Source: Shewanella halotolerans (GTDB lineage Bacteria; Pseudomonadota; Gammaproteobacteria; Enterobacterales; Shewanellaceae). Taken from it: DNA of 64,000 nt. Position numbers and translations under genes: made by a program. Of this stretch, positions 1-10,309 are shown one piece after another. The stretch is taken from assembly GCF_019457535.1 (NCBI RefSeq), contig NZ_CP080417.1, positions 1,860,001-1,924,000 on the forward strand, given 5' to 3'. The notes under the pieces were generated by a model. It did no database searches and was not told where the DNA came from. It worked only from the letters and a program-made list of their open reading frames with translations. Within the stretch, counting starts at the first letter, position 1, and each line of letters begins with the position of its first letter.

Positions 1-923
1 TGGGGCTGGTGGGGCGCTCCGCCTTGATGCAGAAGGTGTATCAGAGGGTACAGCGGGTGAGCGCCACAGATGCGACCGTGCTGATTGGCGGCGAGAGTGG
101 CACGGGCAAGGAGCTGGCGGCGCGAGCGCTTTACCAGCTGTCGGGCCGTAGCCATAAGCCCTTCGTCGCTATCAACTGCGGCGCTATCCCAGAGTCTCTG
201 GCCGAGGCGGAGCTGTTCGGCGCCGAGAAGGGGGCTTACACGGGGGCCAATACCCAGAAGATAGGTAAACTGGAGGCCGCCGATGGCGGGACAGTTTTTC
301 TCGATGAGATAGGCGAACTGCCCCTGCTGCAACAGACCAAGCTGCTGCGTTTCTTGCAAGAGGGGGTGATATCCCGTCTCGGGCAGAACAGCGAGATCAA
401 GCTGGATGTCAGGGTGATTGCTGCGACCCATAGGGACCTGCAACAGGAGGTGGCCGAGGGGCGTTTTCGTGAGGATCTCTATTACCGCCTCAATGTGGTG
501 CCTATCCATATGCCGGCGCTCCGGGAGCGACCCGAGGATATCGGCCGACTGGTGGAGCACTTTCTTAAACTTCACGCCAATCAATATGGCATGGAGGTGC
601 CCAAGTTAAGCCGGGATACCTTAAAGTCGCTGCTAGACCATAGCTGGCCGGGTAACGTGCGCGAGCTGGCGAATCGCATCGAACGTTTCGTGTTACTCGG
701 CGATGAAGAGGAGATGGTGCAGGAACTCGGCGCCGCGCCGCAGCCGCTGGATACCAGGCGTTTTGTCTTGCCCGAGGCGGGTATCGAGTGGGAGAGTTTC
801 GAGAAGGATTGCCTGCGTCAGGCCCTGGACCGTTTCGAAGGCAATCGCACCAAGGCGGCTAAGTGTTTAGGCCTGAGCTATAAGGCCTTTCTCTATCGCC
901 TGGAGAAATATCAGCTGGTCTAG
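1..923 (+). CDS. Sigma-54-dependent transcriptional activator, 5' end outside window
   Basis: This is the C-terminal part of a bacterial enhancer-binding protein, which uses ATP hydrolysis to open sigma-54 promoters. The frame is open from the first base, so the sensory N-terminal domain lies upstream of the window and the inducing signal cannot be read. Visible in order are the AAA+ core, with Walker A GESGTGKE, a GAYTGA sigma-54 contact loop (the usual motif is GAFTGA), Walker [13 protein letters not shown] and the R-finger region, then a C-terminal Fis-type helix-turn-helix ending at LYRLEKYQLV. The Phe-to-Tyr change in the contact loop is the only unusual residue seen. The next gene is convergent, so no operon partner is visible. 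Confidence 0.9.
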   Translation, partial: GLVGRSALMQKVYQRVQRVSATDATVLIGGESGTGKELAARALYQLSGRSHKPFVAINCGAIPESLAEAELFGAEKGAYTGANTQKIGKLEAADGGTVFLDEIGELPLLQQTKLLRFLQEGVISRLGQNSEIKLDVRVIAATHRDLQQEVAEGRFREDLYYRLNVVPIHMPALRERPEDIGRLVEHFLKLHANQYGMEVPKLSRDTLKSLLDHSWPGNVRELANRIERFVLLGDEEEMVQELGAAPQPLDTRRFVLPEAGIEWESFEKDCLRQALDRFEGNRTKAAKCLGLSYKAFLYRLEKYQLV

Positions 924-1005
924 ACTATCGGTATGTTGTCGCATTAGCGGCCTGCTGTCGCTCTAGGAGGCTATTGATAGCGTCTATGTCAATTAAAGCG
1001 ATAGC

Positions 1006-1539
1006 TCACCAGGCCGCGAGCAACAGCCTGAGTCTCATGCCCCAGCTGCTGGTGGCGCCAGAGGTCTTAAAACGAACTTGCCCTTGCGTGTCGACGATGT
1101 AGATGGCGGGGAAAACGCTTGCGCCCCAGGCTTGGTGCAGCATCTCCTCATCACCGATGACGTCAAACTGATAGTCGTGCTCCGTCATAAATTGGTTGAT
1201 CTCATCATCTGTGCCCGAGGCAACGGCTATGCTGATCACCTTGTGCTGTTCGGCCACGCTATTGACCATGGGCGAGGTAACGCGGCAGACCGGGCACCAG
1301 GTGCCCCAGAAATAGACCAGGGTAACTTGCCCCTGCTCAAGTGCAATGGGTTGATCTCGGGTGGTGAAGCCACTCAGGAGCGGGGCCTCGCCTGAGATCA
1401 TGTTGCGCTGCTGATAGCTGAGCAGGGCAATGGCAAGTAGCGCCATTAAAGCCGCATCTCTGAGATAGCGATACCGCTTGCGCCTAGGCTTAACCAACGG
1501 CATTAGCTTGCTTGCCAGGCTTTTGAAGGTCGATGACAC
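1006..1539 (-). CDS. Membrane-anchored thioredoxin-like protein (TlpA/ScsD-like)
   Basis: A 177-residue protein with a basic N-terminus, one transmembrane helix at about residues 27-43 and a thioredoxin fold facing the periplasm. The redox motif is WCPVC with cysteines at 82 and 85, and a cis-Pro follows in SVFPAIYI. Such proteins move disulfides or electrons to periplasmic targets. It resembles the ScsD/TlpA group, but no scsB/scsC partners are present, so the exact role is inferred. The start is GTG at 1539, with an AAGGGG ribosome-binding site 8 bases upstream. It lies 33 bp downstream of acpH on the same strand and may be co-transcribed with it. Confidence 0.8.
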   Translation of the reverse strand: MSSTFKSLASKLMPLVKPRRKRYRYLRDAALMALLAIALLSYQQRNMISGEAPLLSGFTTRDQPIALEQGQVTLVYFWGTWCPVCRVTSPMVNSVAEQHKVISIAVASGTDDEINQFMTEHDYQFDVIGDEEMLHQAWGASVFPAIYIVDTQGQVRFKTSGATSSWGMRLRLLLAAW

Positions 1540-1572
1540 AGAATTGACCCCTTAGGTTTAGCGCCTCACTGG

Positions 1573-2166
1573 CTAGAGAAACTCGGGCGGCGTCTGGCGG
1601 GTCCAGATGCGGCTGTAGGCCATCAGCTGAGGATAGAAGGTGCGAAAGGCTATCTCTATCTCTGTATCCATCCGCTTAACCGTGTCGATGGCGCCATCGA
1701 AAATTTCCGGCTTAGAGACCCTTTTGCTCACCGCCTTGATGGTTTGATTCAACCCTTCACGGCTTTCATAGGCGATAAGCCAGTTTTCCTGGCGCATGCG
1801 GATGATGAGATCGCTCAGATTGACCGGCAGCTGCTCGGCGCTGCTGAGCGCTAGATAGGCCTGCTGGGCAAAGTCGGACAGGGACAGGTGATGATACTCT
1901 TCCCAATATTTGGCCAGCATATGGTCAAAGGCCAGATCGATCAGTATTGGCGCGGCGCGCTGCAGCGTCTTGGGGAAGGCGGCCTTGAGCTCCTTGGTGA
2001 GCTCATGGCTATCGGTTAGCGAGTCTATCTGCCGGTGCAGCCAGATCCCCTGTTGTAGGGCCTTGGGATGGTCGGCGATATTGCCCTTGGCAAAATCACC
2101 GGCAAGATTGGCGGCAAGATCGGTTTTACTGTTATCTGCCAGGTGCAGATGAGCCAAAAAGTTCAT
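1573..2166 (-). CDS. acpH: Acyl carrier protein phosphodiesterase
   Basis: A 197-residue cytoplasmic enzyme of the AcpH (DUF479) family, which removes the 4'-phosphopantetheine group from holo-ACP to give apo-ACP. The N-terminus MNFLAHLHLA and the following GDFAKG and HRQIDSLTDSH segments carry the metal-binding Asp and His residues typical of this HD-like family. Length matches the family. Its divergent placement next to queA-tgt-yajC-secDF is the same as in E. coli (yajB), which supports the call. The thioredoxin-like gene at 1006-1539 follows on the same strand. Confidence 0.9.
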   Translation of the reverse strand: MNFLAHLHLADNSKTDLAANLAGDFAKGNIADHPKALQQGIWLHRQIDSLTDSHELTKELKAAFPKTLQRAAPILIDLAFDHMLAKYWEEYHHLSLSDFAQQAYLALSSAEQLPVNLSDLIIRMRQENWLIAYESREGLNQTIKAVSKRVSKPEIFDGAIDTVKRMDTEIEIAFRTFYPQLMAYSRIWTRQTPPEFL

Positions 2167-2342
2167 TAGATAAAGTTAATTGCTTTGTTTAATCACGCTT
2201 TTCACGTTATCATGCCAACAGGTGCGATGAAACCTTTATTCTACGCGACGTTATCTTTAACCGACTGCTCGCTTAGGTATTGGGATCGACAGGATGTGCA
2301 CCTATGACTCCTCATATTAATTATCGGTTTAAAGGATCATGG

Positions 2343-2504
2343 ATGATGTGGAACTGGTTAATGAAACGCCTAGGCAAAAAATCTTCCTCTCGACGGCGGC
2401 GGGTCGAGGTCGATATCCCCTTCGAACAACACAGTTATCGAAAAGCCAGCTTAGATCTACAGACCAATATTGTCGTGACCGACAAGGAGAAGAAGGCCAG
2501 CTAA
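2343..2504 (+). CDS. Small basic hypothetical protein
   Basis: A 53-residue open frame starting MMWNWLMKRLGKK, with an AAAGGA ribosome-binding site a few bases upstream of the ATG at 2343. The frame stays open further upstream, but without a comparable ribosome-binding site. The protein has a short hydrophobic start, an Arg/Lys-rich stretch (KKSSSRRRRVEV) and a polar tail. I do not recognise a family. It sits between acpH (divergent) and queA and could be a small conserved Shewanella protein or a chance frame. The ribosome-binding site and the lack of any competing gene are the only support. Confidence 0.4.
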   Translation: MMWNWLMKRLGKKSSSRRRRVEVDIPFEQHSYRKASLDLQTNIVVTDKEKKAS

Positions 2505-2575
2505 GCTGTGTGTCTTGATCTTATCATCATCAGCCAATAGACTAGCGGCCGATTTATGCTAAGCAGAGACAGACT

Positions 2576-3613
2576 ATGCGCGTTGCCGACTTTTCTTTCG
2601 ATCTTCCCGATGAGTTGATCGCCCGTTACCCCATGCCTAATCGCACGGCGTCCCGACTATTGACACTCGATGGTAATAGCGGCGCGGTGGCGGACAAGCA
2701 ATTTACCGATATTCTGGAGATGGTTAACCCTGGCGATCTCATGGTGTTCAACAACACCCGAGTGATCCCGGCGCGCGTCTTCGGTCAAAAGCAAACCGGT
2801 GGCAAGCTGGAGATCTTGGTCGAGCGTATGCTGGACGACAAGCGAATTCTGGCCCATGTGCGCAGCTCCAAGTCACCTAAGCCCGGCACCATCATCTGCT
2901 TAGATGGCGGCTATGAGATGACCATGCTAGCCCGTCACGACACCCTGTTTGAGCTTGAGCTCAACAGCGAGTCCACCATACTCGAGGTGCTCGAAGAGGT
3001 TGGCCATATGCCACTGCCGCCCTATATCGACCGTCCCGACGAGGATGCCGATAAGGAGCGCTATCAGACAGTCTACAACCAGAACCCTGGCGCAGTGGCC
3101 GCGCCGACGGCGGGCCTGCACTTTGACGATGCTCTGCTTGCCGCGCTGCAAGAGAAAGGGGTAAATGTTGCCTTTGTGACCCTGCATGTGGGCGCGGGCA
3201 CCTTCCAGCCGGTTAGGGTCGACAGCATCTTAGATCATAAGATGCACTCAGAGTGGGCCGAGGTGCCTCAGGATGTGGTCGATAGTATTAAGGCCGCTAA
3301 GGCGGCCGGTAATCGCGTCATCGCCGTGGGCACCACCTCGGTGCGCTCATTAGAGAGTGCGGCCAAGGCCAGCGAAGGTGAGCTACAGGCCTATAGCAGC
3401 GATACCGACATCTTTATCTACCCTGGTTATGAGTTTCAGGTTGTCGATGCCATGGTGACTAACTTCCATCTGCCGGAATCGACCCTTATTATGTTGATCA
3501 GTGCCTTCGCTGGCTTCGATGAGGTGAAAAACGCCTATCAGCATGCGATTGCGCAAAAATACCGCTTTTTCAGCTATGGCGATGCCATGTTTGTGACTAA
3601 AAAAGCGATCTAA
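2576..3613 (+). CDS. queA: S-adenosylmethionine:tRNA ribosyltransferase-isomerase
   Basis: QueA transfers and isomerises the ribosyl group of S-adenosylmethionine onto preQ1-modified tRNA, giving epoxyqueuosine at wobble position 34. The 345-residue frame begins [19 protein letters not shown] and contains the conserved [22 protein letters not shown] and [12 protein letters not shown] segments, ending with a TNFHLPEST motif. Length and motifs are those of full-length QueA. It is followed by tgt, the other queuosine enzyme, but a strong intrinsic terminator lies between them, unlike the usual continuous queA-tgt operon. Confidence 0.97.
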   Translation: MRVADFSFDLPDELIARYPMPNRTASRLLTLDGNSGAVADKQFTDILEMVNPGDLMVFNNTRVIPARVFGQKQTGGKLEILVERMLDDKRILAHVRSSKSPKPGTIICLDGGYEMTMLARHDTLFELELNSESTILEVLEEVGHMPLPPYIDRPDEDADKERYQTVYNQNPGAVAAPTAGLHFDDALLAALQEKGVNVAFVTLHVGAGTFQPVRVDSILDHKMHSEWAEVPQDVVDSIKAAKAAGNRVIAVGTTSVRSLESAAKASEGELQAYSSDTDIFIYPGYEFQVVDAMVTNFHLPESTLIMLISAFAGFDEVKNAYQHAIAQKYRFFSYGDAMFVTKKAI

Positions 3614-3630
3614 GCGATGATTTTGCTTTA

Positions 3631-3666
3631 AAATACCCACCCACACTTGAGGTGGGTATTTTTTTA
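3631..3666 (+). terminator. Rho-independent terminator after queA
   Basis: A perfect 11-bp stem (AAATACCCACC / GGTGGGTATTT) with a 9-base loop is followed by a run of T. It should end queA transcription, so the tgt-yajC-secDF operon needs its own promoter in 3667-3781. Confidence 0.9.
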
Positions 3667-3739
3667 GAGATTTTTATTGATAAGGGTTGATACTGAGTTG
3701 TTTGCCCTTATCTCTATTGTTCAGCTGTGTCTGTTTTAA

Positions 3740-4906
<1,167 letters not shown>

Positions 4907-4933
4907 TTTTACTGCTAATAAGAAGAGAGAAAT

Positions 4934-5266
4934 ATGTTCATTTCAAATGCATACGCAGCCGATGCGCCAGTAGGTGGTGCGGGTGGTACCATGGAACTGG
5001 TTTTCATGCTGGTCATTTTCGGTCTGATCTTTTACTTCATGATTTTCCGTCCGCAATCTAAGCGCGTAAAAGAACATAAGAACCTGATGAGCTCGTTGAG
5101 CAAGGGTGATGAAGTGCTCACCAGTGGTGGGATCTTGGGTAAGATCGCTAAGATCAGCGATGACAACGATTATGTGTTGCTGACGATCAACGAAACCTCA
5201 GAAATCACAATCAAGAAGGATTACATAGCGGCTGTTTTGCCTAAAGGGTCTATTAAGTCACTTTAA
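4934..5266 (+). CDS. yajC: Sec translocon accessory subunit YajC
   Basis: A 110-residue single-span inner-membrane protein that joins SecD and SecF in the holotranslocon. The N-terminus (MFISNAYAADAP) resembles a short leader before the membrane helix at about residues 20-42 (ELVFMLVIFGLIFYFMIF). This is followed by the family hallmark RPQSKRVKEHKNL and a small cytoplasmic domain. It lies directly upstream of secD, the conserved position. The ribosome-binding site AGAAGAGAG precedes the ATG. Confidence 0.96.
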   Translation: MFISNAYAADAPVGGAGGTMELVFMLVIFGLIFYFMIFRPQSKRVKEHKNLMSSLSKGDEVLTSGGILGKIAKISDDNDYVLLTINETSEITIKKDYIAAVLPKGSIKSL

Positions 5267-5289
5267 GTTGAAAGTTAAGTCACTTTAAG
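5253..5289 (+). repeat. 15-bp direct duplication covering the yajC stop codon
   Basis: TTAAGTCACTTTAAG occurs at 5253-5267 and again, perfectly, at 5275-5289. The first copy encodes the last residues and stop codon of yajC. The second is an untranslated copy just before the secD ribosome-binding site. This is a local 22-bp-period duplication. Confidence 0.85.
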
Positions 5290-5305
5290 CCAAGAGGGCG
5301 ATGGT

Positions 5306-7156
5306 GTGTTAAATAAATACCCAATGTGGAAGAACCTGATGGTGGCGTTGATCATCGCCGTCGGTGCCTTCTACGCAATACCAAATTTATTTGGTGAAGA
5401 TCACGCGGTGCAAGTCGTGGCCACACGTGGCGCGGAAGTTAATGCTTCTACTCAGAGTGAAGTCACTGACATCCTGTCGGCGAAAGGCATCGCGGTAAAG
5501 CGTTCAGAGTTGGAAAACGGTCAGCTATTGGTACGTGTTGCCGATGCGGACCAGCAGCTGCTGGCGAAAGAAGCAATTGCCGAGGTACTCGGCGACAAAT
5601 ATATCGTGGCACTTAACCTGGCACCGGCTACGCCTCAGTGGCTGGAGTCTATGGGTGGTAGTCCGATGAAGCTGGGTCTGGACCTTCGCGGTGGTGTGCA
5701 CTTCCTGATGGAAGTGGACATGAGCGAGGCGATCCGCAAGATGACCGAGGCGAAAATTGCCGATTTCAGAACTGATCTTCGTGGTGAAAAAATTCGTTAT
5801 GCGGGTATTCGCAATACCCCTAAAGGGATTGAGATCAAGTTTCGTGATGCCGAGAATTTAGCTAAGGCAGAACGATTCCTCAAGAGCCGCACTAACGAGA
5901 TGGTGTTCGTCGATGCGTCGTCTGGTAGCGATTTCATGCTCCTGGCGAACATGAGCGAGATCTACCTCAAGCAAGTTAAAGAGGAAGCACTGCAGCAGAA
6001 CATCACCACCTTGCGTAATCGTGTAAACGAGTTGGGTGTTGCCGAGCCAGTGGTTCAGCGCCAGGGCGCGGAGCGCATCATCGTCGAACTTCCGGGTGTT
6101 CAAGACACAGCCCGTGCCAAGGATATCCTGGGTGCTACCGCGTCTATCGAGTTCCACATGGTAGACGAGAAGGCCGATGCGGCGGCGATTGCAGCCGGTC
6201 GCGTATCACCAGGTTCGCAGATCTACGATCGCCGCCAAGGCGGTAAAGTGGCCCTGCATAAAGAGGTGATGCTCACCGGTGACCATATTCAGGGCGCACA
6301 GCCAAGTTTTGATGAGTACAGCCGTCCTCAGGTGTCTATCAACCTGGATTCTAAGGGTGGTTCTATCTTCTCCAACGTGACCAAGGACAACATCGGTAAG
6401 CCGATGGCGACCCTGTTCATCGAGTATAAGGATAACGGTGCCAAGAACCCTGACGGCAGCGTGAAGATGGATAAGATCGAAGAGGTGATTTCGGTTGCGA
6501 CCATCCAGGCGCGCCTGGGCCGTAACTTCGTTATTACCGGTCTTGACCACTCTGAAGCGCAAAACCTTGCGCTATTGCTACGTGCCGGTGCCTTGATTGC
6601 ACCTGTCTCTATTGTCGAAGAACGCACCATTGGTCCTAGCCTGGGGGCCGAGAACATCGACAACGGTCTGCAGGCGATGATCTGGGGTATGGCGGTCGTG
6701 TTGATCTTTATGCTGGTCTACTACCGTGGCTTTGGCCTTATCGCTAACCTGGCACTGACGGCTAACCTGGTGATGGTAGTAGGTGTCATGTCTATGATCC
6801 CTGGGGCCGTGCTGACCCTGCCGGGTATTGCAGGTATGGTATTGACAGTCGGTATGGCGGTTGACGGTAACGTACTGATTTACGAGCGTATTCGTGAAGA
6901 GTTACGTGCCGGACGCAGCGTACAGCAGGCGATCCATGAAGGTTATGGCAACGCGTTCTCAACCATTGCCGATGCCAACATCACTACCTTTATGACGGCC
7001 TTGATCCTATTCGCCGTGGGTACAGGCGCCGTGAAAGGCTTCGCCGTGACCCTGATGATAGGTATCGCGACCTCTATGTTCACCGCCATCGTGGGTACTC
7101 GCTCGATAGTTAACGCTATCTGGGGCGGTAAGCGCGTGAAGAAACTGTCTATTTAA
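5306..7156 (+). CDS. secD: Protein translocase subunit SecD
   Basis: SecD works with SecF to drive late steps of Sec export using the proton gradient. The 616-residue protein starts at a GTG, with AAGAGGG upstream, giving MLNKYPMW as in E. coli SecD. It has a first membrane helix, a large periplasmic P1 region containing the [13 protein letters not shown] motif, and C-terminal helices with the [15 protein letters not shown] motif in the fourth. Length and domain order match full-length SecD. It is separated from secF by 13 bases, so translation is probably coupled. Confidence 0.98.
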   Translation: MLNKYPMWKNLMVALIIAVGAFYAIPNLFGEDHAVQVVATRGAEVNASTQSEVTDILSAKGIAVKRSELENGQLLVRVADADQQLLAKEAIAEVLGDKYIVALNLAPATPQWLESMGGSPMKLGLDLRGGVHFLMEVDMSEAIRKMTEAKIADFRTDLRGEKIRYAGIRNTPKGIEIKFRDAENLAKAERFLKSRTNEMVFVDASSGSDFMLLANMSEIYLKQVKEEALQQNITTLRNRVNELGVAEPVVQRQGAERIIVELPGVQDTARAKDILGATASIEFHMVDEKADAAAIAAGRVSPGSQIYDRRQGGKVALHKEVMLTGDHIQGAQPSFDEYSRPQVSINLDSKGGSIFSNVTKDNIGKPMATLFIEYKDNGAKNPDGSVKMDKIEEVISVATIQARLGRNFVITGLDHSEAQNLALLLRAGALIAPVSIVEERTIGPSLGAENIDNGLQAMIWGMAVVLIFMLVYYRGFGLIANLALTANLVMVVGVMSMIPGAVLTLPGIAGMVLTVGMAVDGNVLIYERIREELRAGRSVQQAIHEGYGNAFSTIADANITTFMTALILFAVGTGAVKGFAVTLMIGIATSMFTAIVGTRSIVNAIWGGKRVKKLSI

Positions 7157-7169
7157 GGGGACGTTGACC

Positions 7170-8117
7170 ATGTTCGAGATTTTATCAATTAAAGGCACGA
7201 TCAACTTCCTGCGCCACGCAGTGGCCATCAGTGCGCTATCACTTGTCTTGGTGATTGGCTCTCTGGCTTCTCTGGCCGTGAACGGGATTAACTGGGGCTT
7301 GGATTTCACCGGCGGTACCGTCGTTGAGATGGAGTTTAAAAACCCTGTCGATCTAAATCAGCTGCGCGCAGCCCTGACCTCAGACGAGACAGATGGTGCC
7401 GTGGTGCAGAACTTTGGTTCGAGCCGTGACGTGCTGATCCGTCTGCCGGTGAAAGAGGGCGTGAAGAGCGACCTACAGGTTGCGCATGTGATGGAGGCTG
7501 CGGCCAAAGTCGATCCAGGCGTGAGCCAGAAGCGTGTCGAGTTTGTTGGTCCTCAGGTGGGTAAAGAGCTTGCCGAGCAGGGCGGCCTGGCCGTCTTGGT
7601 GGCGCTGATCTGTATCCTTATCTATGTCTCTTTCCGTTTCGAATGGCGCCTGGCGCTCGGTTCGGTAGCGGCGTTGGCACACGACGTGATCATCACGCTC
7701 GGTGTGTTCTCGCTGTTCCAGCTGGAGTTTGACCTGACGGTGCTGGCGGGTGTGCTGACGGTGGTGGGTTACTCACTCAACGATACTATCGTTGTGTTTG
7801 ACCGTATCCGTGAGAACTTCCTCAAGATGCGTAAGGGCACTCCAGAAGATGTGGTGAACAACTCTATCACCCAAACCATGAGCCGTACCATCATCACCAC
7901 AGGTACTACCCTGGTGGTGGTTGTGGCCCTGTTCCTCAAGGGCGGCACCATGATCCACGGCTTCGCGACAGCCTTGCTGATGGGTATCTTCGTGGGTACC
8001 TTCTCCTCTATCTATGTGGCGAGTTTCCTGGCTGTAAAACTGGGGATCAACCGCGAGCATATGATGCCGGTGGAGATCGAAAAAGAGGGTGCGGATCAGG
8101 ATGCATTGATGCCATAG
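7170..8117 (+). CDS. secF: Protein translocase subunit SecF
   Basis: SecF is the partner of SecD in the inner membrane. The start is taken as ATG 7170, with AAGGGGA 8 bases upstream, giving a 315-residue protein. An in-frame TTG two codons earlier is less likely. Features include the first helix, then INWGLDFTGGTVVEM, and the conserved VGYSLNDTIVVFDRIREN motif in the fourth helix. Six membrane helices are expected. An intrinsic terminator follows immediately, closing the tgt-secF operon. Confidence 0.97.
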   Translation: MFEILSIKGTINFLRHAVAISALSLVLVIGSLASLAVNGINWGLDFTGGTVVEMEFKNPVDLNQLRAALTSDETDGAVVQNFGSSRDVLIRLPVKEGVKSDLQVAHVMEAAAKVDPGVSQKRVEFVGPQVGKELAEQGGLAVLVALICILIYVSFRFEWRLALGSVAALAHDVIITLGVFSLFQLEFDLTVLAGVLTVVGYSLNDTIVVFDRIRENFLKMRKGTPEDVVNNSITQTMSRTIITTGTTLVVVVALFLKGGTMIHGFATALLMGIFVGTFSSIYVASFLAVKLGINREHMMPVEIEKEGADQDALMP

Positions 8118-8143
8118 GCGCATGCTGCCCGACCAGTGTCATG

Positions 8144-8170
8144 AAAAAGCCACGATTTCGTGGCTTTTTT
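8144..8170 (+). terminator. Rho-independent terminator after secF
   Basis: AAAAAGCCACGA pairs with TCGTGGCTTTTT around a very short loop, and a T run follows. It ends the tgt-yajC-secD-secF operon. Confidence 0.9.
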
Positions 8171-8289
8171 ATTGCCAATTTGGCCGGATCCCGACTCGAC
8201 AAAATGTAAGTTTTAAGGCTAGGATGTTCAGCGATTAATCAATACACCTGATAATTTGCCAAAAAGAGCAAGCGTTGTAGGGGATAAAG

Positions 8290-8607
8290 ATGGAAGAGCG
8301 CAGTAAGTTGGTGGCCGGCGGTAACTTGTTACAGGCCCATGCTTGGAAAGGGATGTTGGAGGCCTGCGGTATCGGGGTCGAACTGCGAGGCGAGGCCTTG
8401 CTGGGTGGGATCGGCGAGTTGCCGGTCGACTTGCAGGATGTCGAGCTGTGGGTAGCCGAGTCGCAATATGAGGCGGCCAGGGCGCAGCTTGAGACTTTAA
8501 ACAGCGAGAGTCCCAAGTGGCAGTGCGTCAAATGCCACGAGATGAATGAAGGTAACTTTGAGCTCTGCTGGCATTGCAGCGCCGAGCGTAGCGAGCAGCT
8601 TAGCTAG
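8290..8607 (+). CDS. DUF2007 domain protein with C-terminal zinc ribbon
   Basis: A 105-residue cytoplasmic protein. Residues 1-70 match the small DUF2007 domain (MEERSKLVAGGNLLQAHAWK, then GIGELPVDLQDVELWV), a fold related to PII-like/ACT signalling domains. The tail carries two CxxC pairs (CVKC and CWHC) about 14 residues apart, a probable zinc ribbon. The biochemical role of the family is not established. The gene stands alone between the secF terminator and the siroheme-synthase gene. Confidence 0.75.
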   Translation: MEERSKLVAGGNLLQAHAWKGMLEACGIGVELRGEALLGGIGELPVDLQDVELWVAESQYEAARAQLETLNSESPKWQCVKCHEMNEGNFELCWHCSAERSEQLS

Positions 8608-8677
8608 TAGTGCTTGCCGCTCGCAGAGCCTTACTTTACTCTTGTCTTATCCTTAGTCGAGACAAGTCATTTAATCG

Positions 8678-9589
8678 ATGCAATATTTTCCCATTTTCGC
8701 CCAGGCCGATGGGCTGAAGATCCTGATGATAGGCGCTGGCATTGTCGCCAGCCGCAAACTTGAGCTGCTGAGCCGCACTCAGGCCCATATTCGGGTGATT
8801 GCCCCGGAAGTCTGCGATGCCGTGATGGCCATGGCTAACCAGGGGCTGATCGCCCTGGAACAGAGATTTGCCGAACTCGACGACCTCGAAGGGATAGATC
8901 TGCTCTACATGGCGACCAGTGACGAGCCTCTCAATCGTCAGTTTGCCCTGCAGGCCAAAGCGCTCGGGCTCTGGGTCAATGTGGTCGATGCCCCCAAACT
9001 CTGTAACTTCATCACCCCCGCCATCGTCGACAGGGGCCGCTTACAGGTTGCCATCAGCACCAGCGGCGCCGCGCCTGTGTTTGCCCGCGAGCTTAGGGCA
9101 CGTTTGGAGACCTGGCTGCCGGCATCCTTGAGTGAACTGTTTGATTTCATCGCCGATAAACGCACCGAGGTACAGCATCGCCTGCCGGCATTTGAGCAGC
9201 GTAAGCTGTTCTGGGAACAGTTCTTCCGCCTCAATGGCGACAGATTCGACGAGCGCACGGATAACTACTTCGAGCAAGCGTTCGGTACGCTTTCGGGTTG
9301 CGGCGAGCTCTTGCTGCTCGAGGCCCACACCCCAATCGATCTGCTGCCTCTGGCCGCCGTGCCTATGATGCAGCGTCTCGACTGGCTATGTAGTGACTTA
9401 GCGTTGCCTGAGCGCCTGTCTGAGTTGGTGCGCCGTGACGCCGGGCGTCAGCCCATGTTACCGCTCAGTGAGTTATCAGCCAGGTTAGACAAGGGCGAGC
9501 GGGTGATGGTCTACGCTGAAACTGAGACCATAGCTCAGCTGGTGGCCCATTTCCCCATGGCGAAACACCTGCGCCCGGGCGCACTGTAA
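8678..9589 (+). CDS. Siroheme synthase N-domain protein (precorrin-2 dehydrogenase/ferrochelatase)
   Basis: The first 200 residues match the N-terminal half of CysG (Met8-like). That domain oxidises precorrin-2 with NAD+ and inserts iron to make siroheme, the cofactor of sulfite and nitrite reductases. The NAD-binding motif is IGAGIVASRKLELL. The VNVVDAPKLCNFITPAIVDRG stretch and the STSGAAPVFARELR segment are family signatures. The methyltransferase half of E. coli CysG is absent, so uroporphyrinogen-III methylation must be done by a separate protein. The last ~90 residues are an extension I do not recognise. A hairpin terminator follows. Confidence 0.85.
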   Translation: MQYFPIFAQADGLKILMIGAGIVASRKLELLSRTQAHIRVIAPEVCDAVMAMANQGLIALEQRFAELDDLEGIDLLYMATSDEPLNRQFALQAKALGLWVNVVDAPKLCNFITPAIVDRGRLQVAISTSGAAPVFARELRARLETWLPASLSELFDFIADKRTEVQHRLPAFEQRKLFWEQFFRLNGDRFDERTDNYFEQAFGTLSGCGELLLLEAHTPIDLLPLAAVPMMQRLDWLCSDLALPERLSELVRRDAGRQPMLPLSELSARLDKGERVMVYAETETIAQLVAHFPMAKHLRPGAL

Positions 9590-9603
9590 CGCATCTCTTG
9601 CTC

Positions 9604-9640
9604 AAAGGGCGCCTATTTAGGGTAAACTAGGCGCTTTATT
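9604..9640 (+). terminator. Probable rho-independent terminator
   Basis: GCGCCTA (9609-9615) pairs with TAGGCGC (9628-9634), flanked by AAAG and CTTTATTCTT. The loop is 12 bases and the T tract is interrupted, so strength is moderate. It separates the siroheme gene from yaeQ. Confidence 0.6.
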
Positions 9641-9657
9641 CTTAACGACTGAGCATT

Positions 9658-10197
9658 ATGGCGCCCAAAGCAACCGTTTATAAAGTGCAGCTGCAGATTG
9701 CCGACATGGATCGTGGCTACTATCAAGATCATTTCCTCACGCTGTCACAACACCCATCCGAAACCGGTGCCCGCATGATGGTCAGGCTGCTGGCCTTTGC
9801 CTTGAACGCCAGCGACACCCTGGCCTTTAGCAAGGGGCTGTGCGTCGAGGGGGAGCCCGAGCTGTGGCAGAAATCCTTGAGCGACGAGATAGAGCTGTGG
9901 ATCGAGTTTGGTCAGAGCGATGAGAAGTGGCTGAGAAAGGCCAGCAGCCGCGCCGATAGGGTGTTGCTCTATACCTATGGCGGCCGCGCCGTGCCTATCT
10001 GGTGGCAGCAAAATGAGCAGGCTCTCAGCCGTTATCAGAACCTTGCTGTGTGGAACTTGCCCGAAGAGCAGGTGAAGGCGATGGGCGAGATGGTTAGTCG
10101 CAACATGAGCCTGCAATACAATATCAGCGAGGGTGAGGTGTGGCTCTCCAACGATAGCGGCAGCGTGCATATTACCCCTGAGCAGCTAAAGGGATAA
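9658..10197 (+). CDS. yaeQ: YaeQ family protein
   Basis: A 179-residue protein of the YaeQ family, whose fold belongs to the PD-(D/E)XK nuclease group but whose function is unsettled. Recognisable segments are the start MAPKATVYKVQLQIADMDRGYY, then HPSETGARMMVRLLAFAL and the acidic EGEPELWQKS. The C-terminal half has the IEFGQ motif. Length equals the E. coli protein. It converges with the CstA-family gene, and the two share a bidirectional terminator. Confidence 0.92.
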   Translation: MAPKATVYKVQLQIADMDRGYYQDHFLTLSQHPSETGARMMVRLLAFALNASDTLAFSKGLCVEGEPELWQKSLSDEIELWIEFGQSDEKWLRKASSRADRVLLYTYGGRAVPIWWQQNEQALSRYQNLAVWNLPEEQVKAMGEMVSRNMSLQYNISEGEVWLSNDSGSVHITPEQLKG

Positions 10198-10256
10198 TAC
10201 GCTCTGGCGTTTAGCGCTAAAACGATTGGTGTTGTGAGCGTCACAGATACCGGCAT

Positions 10257-10286
10257 AAAAAAACCAGTCTTGCGACTGGTTTTTTA
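10257..10286. terminator. Bidirectional terminator between yaeQ and the CstA-family gene
   Basis: A run of A followed by AACCAGTC, a TTGC loop, GACTGGTT and a run of T. The stem is perfect and has T tracts on both strands, so it can serve both convergent genes. Confidence 0.9.
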
Positions 10287-10309
10287 CTTTGGGGGATGTT
10301 ACGGAGTGT

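Noticed and set aside
10232..10244. TGTGAGCGTCACA as a CRP site
   Set aside because: The half-sites are 3 bases apart instead of 6, and it lies between convergent gene ends just before a terminator.
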